From assembly GCA_002989075.1 (NCBI GenBank), contig PSQN01000017.1, positions 3,851,453 through 3,915,452 of the forward strand: a stretch of 64,000 bases of DNA, read 5' to 3'. A model generated the notes under the pieces. It worked only from the letters and a program-made list of their open reading frames with translations, did not search any database and was not told where the DNA came from. Positions 35,040 through 44,553 of the stretch are shown here, one piece after another. The position numbers and the translations under genes are program-made. Source of the DNA: Arthonia radiata (lineage: Eukaryota > Ascomycota > Arthoniomycetes > Arthoniales > Arthoniaceae). The number at the start of each line of letters is the position of its first letter. Within the stretch, counting starts at the first letter, position 1.

Positions 35040-35245
35040 CTAACTTTTCGGCTTGCCAGTCAACTTCTCCTCCCGTTCTTCGTGGCTCCCAAAAGATTTC
35101 ATACCTCCAACGTCGTTCGGGTCTTTGTCGTGGTTTGGCCCTTTGCGGAGAAAATAACCGAATGGAAACATCGACCGCTGATCCGCGTCGAGGTCATCAT
35201 GGGGATGAAAGATATGTTGTTGAATGAAGAGCGTGATACGACAGT
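35040..35245 (-). pseudogene. W-HP family, copy D (remnant without start codon)
   Basis: In one minus-strand frame ending at the TAG at 35,042-35,040 I read QQHIFHPHDDLDADQ, FPFGYFLRKGPNHDKD and FGSHEEREEKL. These are the W-HP core, the F-x-x-G-x(3) block and the F-x-S-H-x-x-R-E block in the family order. The conserved tryptophan before the HP is replaced by glutamine or histidine. No in-frame ATG exists between the upstream stop and the core, and the leader resembles those of the other copies but lacks their start codon. It is most likely a decayed copy, unless an unseen upstream exon supplies the start. A TATAAA lies at about 35,330 on the minus strand. Confidence 0.5.
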
Positions 35246-35592
35246 TATTGGTGTGGTTGGGAGTGACAAGTGTTTTGGTGAAGCTTTGAGATCGAAGGAA
35301 TGTATAATGGAGTGGACGTGCTCTTTATATTGACGGCCGCCATACCGACTGAGACAGATGGATTGTGCTCACTTACAACACGGCTCGCAGGCGAACCGAA
35401 ACTATCGCGCATTATACTGTACAAGGTTTTGTACACGTTGCAAGATCTAACCACAGCCGACTCGTCATAGCAAGAGAAACGCACTGAGCCTTCGCGGCAA
35501 TTGGAATGCATGTTTCCATTGACTGTCGGTATCTTTCACCTCATCCCTGCTCCCCGTCGTCATTCTATGTTCTCAATTATGTGGAGCCGTTG
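35246..35592. promoter_or_regulatory. Upstream region of copy D with the second palindrome
   Basis: Holds the leader and putative promoter of copy D, including the dyad TGTACAA-GGTT-TTGTACA at 35,418-35,435. No gene is seen. Confidence 0.5.
35418..35435. promoter_or_regulatory. 18-bp palindrome TGTACAA-N4-TTGTACA upstream of copy D
   Basis: Same inverted repeat as upstream of copy B, conserved within a roughly 110-bp block of otherwise drifted sequence. A weaker, half-preserved form (CTGTACAGGTATATT) is at about 36,248, upstream of copy C. Confidence 0.5.
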
Positions 35593-35988
35593 TCAATTAG
35601 ACTTTGCTCGATCCGTACCGCCGCCTAAGGGGCCGTTAAGAGCCTTGTGTCGTTGTTCGTGATTCTCAAAAGTCTCTTGTCTGTTGGGATCCTGCTTGTG
35701 GACTTTGAAACCGAACGTCCTATTGAACGACCCCCCCCTTTCGCCGAGGTAGTGATCGCCGAAGAGAAACCACGTATTAGGATGAACTACCCACCATTCC
35801 CGGTCACAAGATGATGGATGAGTCTTTGGATTAAGCAAATCCGGATCTTCGATACCATAAGGCATTTTGTGGTAGTTGTGACGAGTATTGACAATGGATT
35901 CGAGGTGAACTGTTCTTCTTCTCGCCAATGTATTGGGTGTGTTGTACCGGCTTGCACATATGCAGTACACGCGCTTACATGCTAGCAT
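35593..35988 (-). CDS. W-HP family small protein, copy C
   Basis: The safest form is a single frame from the ATG at 35,865 to 35,593, 90 residues, starting MPYGIEDPDLLNPK. A spliced form with a tiny first exon (35988-35979, intron 35,978-35,910, GTAAGC to CAG) stays in frame and adds a short N-terminus; alternatively that intron lies in the 5' UTR. The core REWWVVHPNTWFLFGD is followed by FGFKVHKQD and TFENHEQRHKA, the same three blocks as copies A, B and D. The tail is Gly-rich and basic. No secretion signal or known domain. Upstream, at about 36,135, another frame reads ETYFWHPQIWPF, possibly an eroded extra module, but this is weak. Confidence 0.55.
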   Translation of the reverse strand: MLACKRVYCICASRYNTPNTLARRRTVHLESIVNTRHNYHKMPYGIEDPDLLNPKTHPSSCDREWWVVHPNTWFLFGDHYLGERGGSFNRTFGFKVHKQDPNRQETFENHEQRHKALNGPLGGGTDRAKSN

Positions 35989-37156
35989 CGTGCACTGAGA
36001 CAAGACAGATATTATGTACGTCGCGCCTTATGCAGTATCTGAAGTCATCGCGTATACTGACCTTTCCGACAACGATTGAGAGTGTATACCTGGCCACAGC
36101 TTGCCGAGATTCCAGAAAGGGCCAAATTTGCGGATGCCAGAAATATGTCTCACACTGAGACGGCAGAGGGTGAGCTAGCAGAGATAATGCCGTTTGTGCG
36201 AGGAGGACACCTTCCGAACGTACGTTGTGAGAAAGGAGTGTCAATGCTGTACAGGTATATTTGCGTGTCTGAAAAGCGGACGCACCGAGGCGTGGGTCAG
36301 AAATATGAAACATATTCTTTGCGCTTTGGCACGTGAGGCAACGCATGTACAGGCCAACGCGCTGCATTAGCGCGTCGAAGAGTCAAGGCAACGGACCGCA
36401 AGTCTCGCAATAGGTGGTGATAGGAACTGTGCCAGGAACTTGTCATTGATATCGTGCATTGATTTTACGCCTTATCACGTTCTTTCTCGACCGGCAAGCA
36501 CGTGGGCGCTAACCGCATTTGGGTTTGAGGGCGGGCGGGGCTCCTTGAGACTACGTGAGTGCATCAGTATGTTATTGCAGAGCGCAACAAGCACATCTCG
36601 GATAGAATGATTCTATCAGGCGTGATCGCCATTGGATTCTTCCAAGACAAAGAGAAGCGGCGGTGGAGGCAGAGGCTAGATCCCACGGCGACCAAGCCCC
36701 GCGGCGTTTAGAGGTTTCAATGCACGCAAGTCATGCACGTAGGATTTCTGCTGCGTCGTATTTTTGGAGTCCGCGGAGCACGCGCAATCAATCCAGGATA
36801 TGGACCAGTCGCCATCGCCCTCGGCACGGCACGCGAGCGGTTCGGTGCGTGTACCCATTCCTTCCTTGACAAGATGGTTACTGGTGCCGTGGAAAAAACG
36901 CCTGGCCTCCGAGCGTGCAGTACTTCCGTGTGTTCTGATAGGTCGACCTTGCATAATGTTGGCCATGGAGATTCCTTGCCGAGTTGGAGGAGCAACTATA
37001 TGGGTTGATTGCAAAGCCTCGCCATGGGTGTTCTTCAGCATTTTTCCGTCAAACTCGGTATTTGGGTCTGGCAAGAACCGCCATTGACATTTGGCATAAA
37101 GTTTCAGCAGCCGTCTCCTTACTTTGCACTGATCACTGCCTGCTACAAGAGCTACC
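35989..37156. other. Intergenic region between the W-HP array and the rhodopsin-domain gene
   Basis: About 1.2 kb. It contains the possible eroded W-HP module near 36,135 and the half-preserved palindrome near 36,248. No other gene is supported. Confidence 0.45.
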
Positions 37157-38412
37157 ATGAGCCAATCCGGAGGTGCTTCCGGCGCCGGTGCACCACAATG
37201 TGTCTACGAAGTACGGTCGCAGGTCATAGTCGCGGTGGAAAGCGCTGTGGTCACGGTGGTCATTGTCACCACCATCATGAGAGCGATAGTGCGTCTGAGG
37301 ATCATCAAGGCCCCAAGCTGGGACGACTTGTTATTGCTGCTTGGTTTCGTAAGTACTCAACAAAGCCACGGAAGCCGTTGTATTTCCACTGTAAGGTCGA
37401 CACGCTGACACTTGAACGCCAGCTCCTGGTCACCACCGACTATTGCGTTGAGATGCGGTCCACCCACCTCGGTCTGGGTCAACACGTCTACTGTGTCGAT
37501 CCGGAAAACATCATGAAAATGACCCCGCTGCAATACGTCTGTCAAGTGCTGACGACGGCGTCCACGATGTTCACGCGCGCTTCCATCTGCATTTTCCTCC
37601 TCCGACTCTTCTCCATCAGCAGAGCAGGACGCATTTTCTTGTACTCACTCCTGGCGCTCATCGTCGTTATGGGCGTTGTTACGGCCGCACTCATCACTCC
37701 GCGATGCACACCTAGTGCAAAGCTCTGGAACCCAACCATCGCTGGACACTGCTCCAGTCGCCAGCAGGAGTCGGCCATCGGCTATATCAATGGATCGGTT
37801 TCGGTATTCTGCGACCTCGCGTTGTCCTTCTTCCCGTTCTATTTCTTGAAGAATCTGCAGATGCAGTGGAAAGTAAAGGTTGCAGTATGTGTGCTCATGG
37901 GTCTGGGTGTCGTGTATGTGATCGTCCCTACCTGTCGGCCTATACAAACTCTGACAGCCTCACTCAGCACCGCCGCGTTCGCACTCTTGAGAACGTTGCT
38001 ATTCTCGCAAATCAAAGGCATGGACATCACATGTAAGCTCTTCCCCACTCATATTTCACTCAGCGCTGAGCACTGATAAACGACCCCAGACGAGCTCTTC
38101 TACGTCGTGCTCTTCACTTGGCTTGAGGCCGCCGTCGCCGTCATCGTCGCCAACATCCCCACGATAAAGCCGCTCTTCGTCCCCAACAACAATCGAAGCC
38201 CAGCAGCACATGCCGCGCCAGTCATCCGCTCCGCCAGCCCCGCTAATAGCAGTAGTGGGCTCTTCAAGAAAATGAAGCGTAGCTTTGGGAGTCCGACAGA
38301 GAGCAGGCGGCTTCCGAGCGATGCGGAGGCGGCGGAGCATTTGCCACGGCAAACGCCAGGCTATGATGCTAAGGCTGCTCAAGACAGATCAGATGAATGT
38401 AGATACTATTGA
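37157..38412 (+). CDS. Rhodopsin-domain (SAT4/Pth11-like) integral membrane protein
   Basis: Exons 37157-37348, 37423-37913, 37968-38032 and 38090-38412 give 356 residues. The third exon is bounded by introns of 54 and 57 nt; the 54-nt one is a multiple of three and reads through. Seven hydrophobic segments are visible, the first at about residues 22-42 (VIVAVESAVVTVVIVTTIM). They are followed by SWDDLLLLLGF, then TMFTRASICIFLLRLF and a last helix near LFTWLEAAVAVIVANIP, which are family landmarks. The C-terminal 80 residues are hydrophilic and Ser/Pro-rich, probably cytoplasmic. The family is large in filamentous fungi; some members act as GPCR-like sensors (Pth11 relatives), while most are uncharacterised. 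No CFEM domain precedes it here. A ligand cannot be inferred. Confidence 0.85.
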
Positions 38413-38972
38413 GCCAATATCGAAAGCAAGTCGGTTGTCTGTTTGCAAAGCCAATTCTATCGCAGCGGTTCATATGTGTGTCCTAGTTGCAGCTGCTGGG
38501 TCAAAGCGAGCATGAGAGCCATTGGAGGCAAATTGTGCAAGTCGAGCAATGGGTGCGTAACGAAGACAGCAGTCTTCCCCAGTCGCCGGACGGAAGACGC
38601 GCGGTCGAAAATGCCGCATAGAGTAAGAGGAGATCTCCTTCTCGAGGTGTTTATATCACGTGATGCTAATCTTCCCGTCGGCAAATGTTATTTCGATTCT
38701 CATTGCCCATTGTCGGTAGGCAGTACAATTCGAGGGCTACAATGATCATTTGGCTGCAGCTGAGGTAGGCAATGCAATTCAACGTCGCTCCTGCCCGTCA
38801 GTATGAGCCTGCAACGTGTCCTCAGCACGCAGCCTGACGATGCCCAATTCCACTACATTGTTCACAGTCGTTCAATCGCTCTTTTGAATATCTAGTAGTA
38901 TCAATTGCTGTGTGTTCGTGTGTTGCAAGCCTTTTTGTATCCATCATTCGAGTTTAGCAGTAATACAACGCC
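38413..38972. other. Intergenic region
   Basis: 560 bp between two plus-strand genes, presumably the 3' UTR of the first and the promoter of the second. No gene or clear motif seen. Confidence 0.5.
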
Positions 38973-40784
38973 ATGAACGACTCCGCGACCCGCAACAGCA
39001 TCGTCGTCTTCTCAGGGGGTAGTGCGGCTAACAATCTCACTGATGTGTTCAATTATCTGGTCGAGTTGAGAAATTGCGATTTAAGCTACGTCATACCCAT
39101 CAGTGATAATGGGGGCTCAACAAGCGAGTTGATCCGTGTATTTGGCGGTCCAGGTAACCATGTCCTTGGCTCGTAATGGATGATACCTTGCTGATACAAG
39201 TACAGGCATTGGCGACGTCCGAAGTATGTGCAGCACCTTGGAGAGCATTTTTTAAGCATAAAGTAATCATGACTGATTCGATCAGGCCGTCTCGTCCGCC
39301 TCATCCCATCCTCATCCAGCGAGCCATCTCGACGGGCTATCCGCGACTTCTTCAACTACCGCCTCGCACCTGACCCGATCACAGCACGCGCAGAATGGCT
39401 TGACATCGTGGAAGCCCGCCACACGCTCTGGGACGACATCTCGACCGCAAAGAAGGAGCTCATCCGCTCTTTTCTCAACCTCGTCAACCTCGAGATCGTG
39501 AAGCGAGTTCGGCCAACGAGCGCCTTCAACTTCGGCAGTGCAAGCGTCGGCAACCTCTTTCTGACCGGGTATGCTCCTCTGTGCACACACCCTCTCGTAC
39601 ATTTACACACTCAAGTATGCACCGAGACTAACATCTTCAGCGCCCGCCTCTTCTCCGGCTCCTTCGAATCCGCCATCTACCTCCTCTCCAACATCTGCTC
39701 CATCCCAGACCACATCGCCGTCCTCCCCGCCATCAACACGAACTTCTCCCACCACATCTGCGCCGGTCTCGCCGACGGCACCACCATCCCCGGTCAAAAC
39801 GCCATCTCCCATCCCTCTGAAGCCACCACCACCTCCACCCACCGCCGCGACTCCCCGACCCATCACCGCCGCCCGCTTTCCTCTCAAATCGGCCACGCCT
39901 CCGACGTCGCCGGCGAAACCACCTCCCTCGACGGCGTCAGCACTCGGAGTGACCGCACCTCCCTCGACCACGCCGACACGATCGAAGACGCAAATTGGCC
40001 TGGCTCCCTCCCCCCGCTGCGGAAATCGTATATTGCATTCTCCAAGTCCCCGCCGCCGCCTGCGCCTACGCCGCCGCCTGCGCCTACGCCGCCGGATTCG
40101 TTCACCAGTACGCTTGAGGCCACCACGAGCCACGACAGCGACACCGCTATTGCATCGCCTGATTCAACAACAGCAGGCGAAAGCCTGACCAGCCAGCCGC
40201 AGAGCCACAGTGAAGTATTACCCAGCCCGATCAGGCGGCTGTGGTACATCAACCCGTACGGCCAGGAGATACGGCCGTATCCTAATCCGTCTGTCATCTC
40301 TTCGCTTCAGTCTGCGTCGAGCATTATCTACAGCATTGGGAGTTTGTATACCTCGCTCATCCCCTCTCTCATCCTGCGCGGAGTCGGTCCAGCGATCGCC
40401 GCTGCGAACCGACCGAAAGTATTAATCCTAAACGGGAGCACAGACCGCGAGACCACGTCCGCGCGCGGCCCGTTCACGGTTATCGATTTCATCGGCGCGA
40501 TCGTGCGCGCACTCCGGGAGTCCGCTGGGATTTTCGACGATGATAGTGAAGACTGGAAGGCAGAGGCGAGGCGCTATATCACGCATCTTGTGTATATCGA
40601 CGAGGAGGAGGCGCCGGCTGTGGATGCGCGACAGCTGAGGGAATTGGGCATCGAGGGTGTGAGGACTTGGGGTAGGATAGATGGCGGCGCGTGGAGGTAT
40701 GATGGTAATGGGTTGGCGCGGGCGTTGGAGGCTGTGGTGGGAGGTGGGAGGGGCAGGAGTAGGAGGAGTACGCTTGTGGGGTAG
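38973..40784 (+). CDS. CofD/YvcK-like (UPF0052) family protein
   Basis: Exons 38973-39153, 39206-39223 (only 18 nt), 39286-39568 and 39641-40784 give 541 residues. The last intron (72 nt) is a multiple of three and reads through. The N-terminus carries VVFSGGSAANNL, then PISDNGGSTSELIR and, across the tiny exon, GGPGIGDVRSRLVRL. This is the nucleotide-binding core of the CofD-like fold. Later blocks are SFLNLVNLEIVKR, FNFGSASVGNLFLTG and LPAINTNFSHHICAGLADGT. Bacterial CofD makes coenzyme F420 and YvcK relatives bind UDP-sugars; the role of the fungal branch is not known to me. A Ser/Pro/Thr-rich insertion of about 110 residues, including PPPPAPTPPPAPTPP, splits the C-terminal half. Convergent with PIF1. 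Confidence 0.88.
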
Positions 40785-41264
40785 GGCTCTGGGAGTGAGA
40801 GTGGCGAGCCGGGGGGTGGGGTTTGTTGGGTTTGCCGTTTCGTGAGGGTATTGACGACGCGGCGACGTTGCATGGAAGTGAGGCACGGATCATAGAGGCG
40901 TTTTGTTACAGCCGCAGACGCACGGCGTGATATGCAAATAATGTCTATTGGTCGTTCAAGGTGACGTGGTCTTACTGTGCCGCCGGAATGTCAGATTGGC
41001 GTTGATGCCGTACTTGGAGGCGAACGTTGTTAAGGATGCCCAACATGGTTGTATCAATTCAACGAATGTGCTGAGGCGACGTTTGGTTGCAACATGCAGG
41101 TCCAGATCCAAGGTAGGCGCAAATGTAGCTGTCACCTGATATCAAAGCAGGGAAAAGAACGTAGAAATCAAAGTTCCGTTCATCAACGTGAACTCTGGGA
41201 TGCTGATTGATAGAGCAAGCCATGTACATATCCACAACAGCCAGCACCACCCAAAGACGGCAGC
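40785..41264. other. Intergenic, convergent 3' ends
   Basis: 480 bp between the stops of the CofD-like gene and PIF1. Nothing beyond expected 3' UTRs is seen. Confidence 0.5.
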
Positions 41265-44018
41265 CTACACAACACTCTTCTTCGCACCCAAGCCCACAGT
41301 CTCCCAGCCGCTCTTCTTCTCACTTACCTTCTCTCCTCCCACACGGCTCAGCTCAGCATAGAAGTTACTAACCTTCTCGTGTGCCATGACCTTCTTCTGA
41401 TCGAATCGCAGTACCTGCAACCCCTGCATGCTCGTCGCCCGACTCAAAGCCACATATGCTTGTCCTTTCTCGAACACCTTACCAAGATCCACCTTGACCT
41501 TCTCCAATGTCTGTCCTTGCGCCTTGTGGATGCTCAACGCCCACGCCAGTATCAACGGTACCTGCGCCCGACTGGCTTGTACCTCGCCATTTGGCAGCTC
41601 GATCTTCCACGTCTCACGATTGCACAGTAGATCCCTTGTATTGCCATCCGAGAGCGTGAAGCGGATCAGTGGCCAGGCCTGCGAAGTCGAGCCCGCATTC
41701 AGATGCATCTGTCGTCGCTTCTTCATCTGCTCTTTGCTCAAACCCTCATCATTTTGCGCCTCTTGCAGCGCCTCATATTCCTCAGGACTGGCATTATAGC
41801 TGTCAAATTGGGCTTCGTTCATGAAGCCCCGAACGCGACCTAAAGAGCCATTAACGAGCATTTCGTCAATGTTCTTGATGAGCATGACTTGAGCGCCTTT
41901 CTTGAGCTCTAGGGACTCAGGAGCCATGCAATTTGCAAGAAGGCGGTCGCGCTGCGCCTTATCGGCGATGCTGCCGCCGTCGCGAGCATCGAAGGTAACG
42001 GTTGAACCATGCAATTGTCGCATGCGATTGTTGTTGGCAGCGTCGACTTCGTTGCGGGTCGGGAAGAGCTCGGTAGCAGCAAAAGATGGGTAGGCACTGT
42101 CCTCGTCCAATGGTCGAGAAAGCGAAAGGAAGGCCTGGACACTGCTTGGCGTAAGGCGGCCCTCCCGCATCTCGTTGAGCATGTTCGCGAAGGTGGGATC
42201 CTTCTGACGGAAGACGTGGTGAAGGCCGATGGTGTGGTCGATCGAAGAACTCCATGTGTCTGCGTCAAAGCAGAATCGCGCTTGACGGCCAGGGTCGGGA
42301 ACGGGAGGGAGTTGGAAGAAGTCGCCAGTGATAACAAGCTGGATGCCACCAAACGGCTTCGCATTGTTACGTAGCGTTCGAGCGATTTGCTCTAGCTTGT
42401 CGAAGAGGTCAGCGTCGACCATACTGATCTCATCAACAATAAGGACAGATGTGCGTAACCAGCGATGTTTGGCTTTCTGATTGCGTTTGATCTTCTTCAC
42501 CAGTTCCATGGGATCTTCTTTGCCTAGCCCAATGCCAGCAAAAGAGTGGAGCGTGACGCCACCAACATTGCATGCCGCAAGGCCTGTGGACGCAGTGATG
42601 GCGATTCGGTCCTGCTGCTTCGCGTTCTTCTTTCGTAACACTGAGATGATCTCACGCAGGAGAACGGATTTGCCGGTACCTGCGGAACCAGTGAAGAAGA
42701 CAGACTTCTTCTGCTCAACGACCAAATCCAAGACATGCCTCTGTTCGTTCGACAAGCCTGGCCGTGCTATGGCAGTAGGCTTGCGAGCTTGAACTCCGCC
42801 CGCATCCGTTGGCAATGTTGTAGTCTCCGATGCAATCTTCTTGGACTCCTTGCGGAGACGCTTTTGCTGTTCTTTGATCGCGCTGGCGGTGGTATTCCAA
42901 GGGTATTGCGATGATTTGGCATTTGGTGTTTGAGATGGATGATCTACGACCCGTGATTGCGTCTTGTTCACTGTCGAAGACGGTTGTCTTGATGAGAATG
43001 TGTTTTGCTCTTCTTTCAACCATGGAAGTGTCCTTCTCTTGCTGGGACGCGCTTCGGCATTCGTGGCTGTGTTACCTGTCGCAACTCGAGAACCTGCATG
43101 AGTGGCAGATCGAGGCTCGTCTTTGGCATCGTACGCAAATTGTGCAAGATTGTGCGACTTCTTCGGCGGCGCGCTGTGCTCGACTGGGGATGATGACCAA
43201 GGTACTGGGACACTGCTGGGTGGGGGCTCTTCACCAACACCTGTAGCGTATCCAGAATCTCGAGAAGCTTCCGTGTGAAGCTGTGCCTTCTTCAGTTTCG
43301 GATAGGAGACATCTTGCTTTGTTGTTGATTTAGATGGTAGAGCAGGATATGGGATGGGTGCCTTGGTAGCTGGAATCTCTACGTCGAGCTCGAGATCGCT
43401 CTCAAAGTCATTCTCGTCGAATGAAACATCCAGGTTGTGCGAGCCGGACTGCTTGTGCTGAGACCCAAACAAAGGTTTCGAATCCTGGAACGAGTTCTGT
43501 GAGCCACCGCCGATCGCTTTCACCAGCCCACTCGAGGTTCTTTTGACGCCCGTGTTGCTTGACGATGCGCCGTTCTCGAGTTGATTGACTCTTGAGCTGG
43601 ATGCCTGCTGCAGTGCCTGATTCGTGCCTGGATGCGTACTTGGCGTTGTATTTGGCATGGTCTTCAATGGACCACTGTATTTGGCTGACGTCGGGGGTCT
43701 GTCGAGCGTGCCTTGCGAGGTCTGACTGGTGCTGTTGCTCGCTTGCTGCCACGACGGAGTTCTGCTGGACGTGCCTTGCGAAGTCTGACTGGTGCTATTG
43801 CCCGCTTGCGCCTGCTTGTCATGGCTTGTGATTGCTTGTCTGAACATGGCAGGAGGAGTGCGGTGGATGGAATGCTTGGAGCGGATTGAGAAGGAACGTG
43901 ATGATGGCGAGACTGCACCGCGAGGCAAGAGCACCTTAGATGCCGTGACGGGCCTACTCAGCATACAGTAGAGAATGAGGCTGAGGGAAAGAGTAATGAC
44001 GAGCGCTTCCAGAATCAT
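41265..44018 (-). CDS. PIF1: ATP-dependent DNA helicase Pif1
   Basis: Single exon, 917 residues. Superfamily 1B helicase motifs are in order: Walker A GSAGTGKS at about 443-450, Walker B VLIVDEISMVD at about 525-535, GDFFQLPPV at about 562, and near the C-terminus LSIHKAQGQTLEKV and YVALSRATSMQGLQVL. Pif1 unwinds DNA 5' to 3', removes telomerase from ends, resolves G-quadruplexes and helps maintain mitochondrial DNA. The N-terminus (MILEALVITLSLSLILYC, then a basic Ser-rich run) could act as a mitochondrial or membrane-inserting presequence. An internal ATG 57 codons downstream (MFRQAI) could start a nuclear form; both are inferences. A 63-bp tandem repeat near 43,708-43,800 duplicates 21 residues around NSTSQTSQGT in the disordered N-terminal part. 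Confidence 0.94.
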   Translation of the reverse strand: MILEALVITLSLSLILYCMLSRPVTASKVLLPRGAVSPSSRSFSIRSKHSIHRTPPAMFRQAITSHDKQAQAGNSTSQTSQGTSSRTPSWQQASNSTSQTSQGTLDRPPTSAKYSGPLKTMPNTTPSTHPGTNQALQQASSSRVNQLENGASSSNTGVKRTSSGLVKAIGGGSQNSFQDSKPLFGSQHKQSGSHNLDVSFDENDFESDLELDVEIPATKAPIPYPALPSKSTTKQDVSYPKLKKAQLHTEASRDSGYATGVGEEPPPSSVPVPWSSSPVEHSAPPKKSHNLAQFAYDAKDEPRSATHAGSRVATGNTATNAEARPSKRRTLPWLKEEQNTFSSRQPSSTVNKTQSRVVDHPSQTPNAKSSQYPWNTTASAIKEQQKRLRKESKKIASETTTLPTDAGGVQARKPTAIARPGLSNEQRHVLDLVVEQKKSVFFTGSAGTGKSVLLREIISVLRKKNAKQQDRIAITASTGLAACNVGGVTLHSFAGIGLGKEDPMELVKKIKRNQKAKHRWLRTSVLIVDEISMVDADLFDKLEQIARTLRNNAKPFGGIQLVITGDFFQLPPVPDPGRQARFCFDADTWSSSIDHTIGLHHVFRQKDPTFANMLNEMREGRLTPSSVQAFLSLSRPLDEDSAYPSFAATELFPTRNEVDAANNNRMRQLHGSTVTFDARDGGSIADKAQRDRLLANCMAPESLELKKGAQVMLIKNIDEMLVNGSLGRVRGFMNEAQFDSYNASPEEYEALQEAQNDEGLSKEQMKKRRQMHLNAGSTSQAWPLIRFTLSDGNTRDLLCNRETWKIELPNGEVQASRAQVPLILAWALSIHKAQGQTLEKVKVDLGKVFEKGQAYVALSRATSMQGLQVLRFDQKKVMAHEKVSNFYAELSRVGGEKVSEKKSGWETVGLGAKKSVV
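43708..43833 (-). repeat. 63-bp tandem repeat inside PIF1
   Basis: The segment beginning GTGCCTTGCG (plus strand) recurs 63 bp on (43,708 and 43,771), with a few substitutions. It encodes two copies of a 21-residue unit containing NSTSQTSQGT and keeps the frame. Confidence 0.6.
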
Positions 44019-44553
44019 AGATGGGATAAATCATTATTCATCATCTGATGTGTGCGACTGCGACGCGTCGTTGGTCCAAGACAGAACGCGTTGGGATCCA
44101 GATGCATAATTGCCTCTTTGGGAATTTACATATCCGGACGGGCCCTTCTACCGTCGGGAATCAAGGACTGCACTCTTCCTCGCTCTATTGTGAGCGTTCC
44201 TAGCATGTCAATGTTGTCCTAAACCTCACCGCAGGAAGCATTCAGAAGCAGACGCACCCACGACTTTATGGCGGAGAAGCGTAATCACTTCACAGGAGCC
44301 GAGCTGATGCCATCCCTTTCCTGTGAAGCTTCATCCTACTGAGTTTCTCGTTGCAGTATGATATACTTCATGCGTCCACCAATACCACATCCATATTGAC
44401 GCACCTGCGAGCACGATCTTTGCCTTCGAGTTCTCACCTCGAAACCCCCCTTCTTTGAACATGCCAGCCATCACTCAGCCAACTGCCAGCTCATCATTTT
44501 ATTGTCGTCTCTTCCGCGCTCGACCTCTCGTTCGTCAACGACTTACGACGACA
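44019..44553. promoter_or_regulatory. PIF1 upstream region / MFS-1 3' flank
   Basis: 535 bp separate the PIF1 start from the stop of the next minus-strand gene. It should contain the PIF1 promoter. No gene is seen. Confidence 0.45.

Noticed and set aside
36076-36367. Extra W-HP module upstream of copy C (ETYFWHPQIWPF)
   Set aside because: Only the core resembles the family; the second and third blocks are not visible and the frame differs from copy C.
43480-43500. T-arm-like GGTTTCGAATCC, possible tRNA
   Set aside because: It lies inside PIF1 coding sequence and no acceptor or anticodon stem pairs around it.
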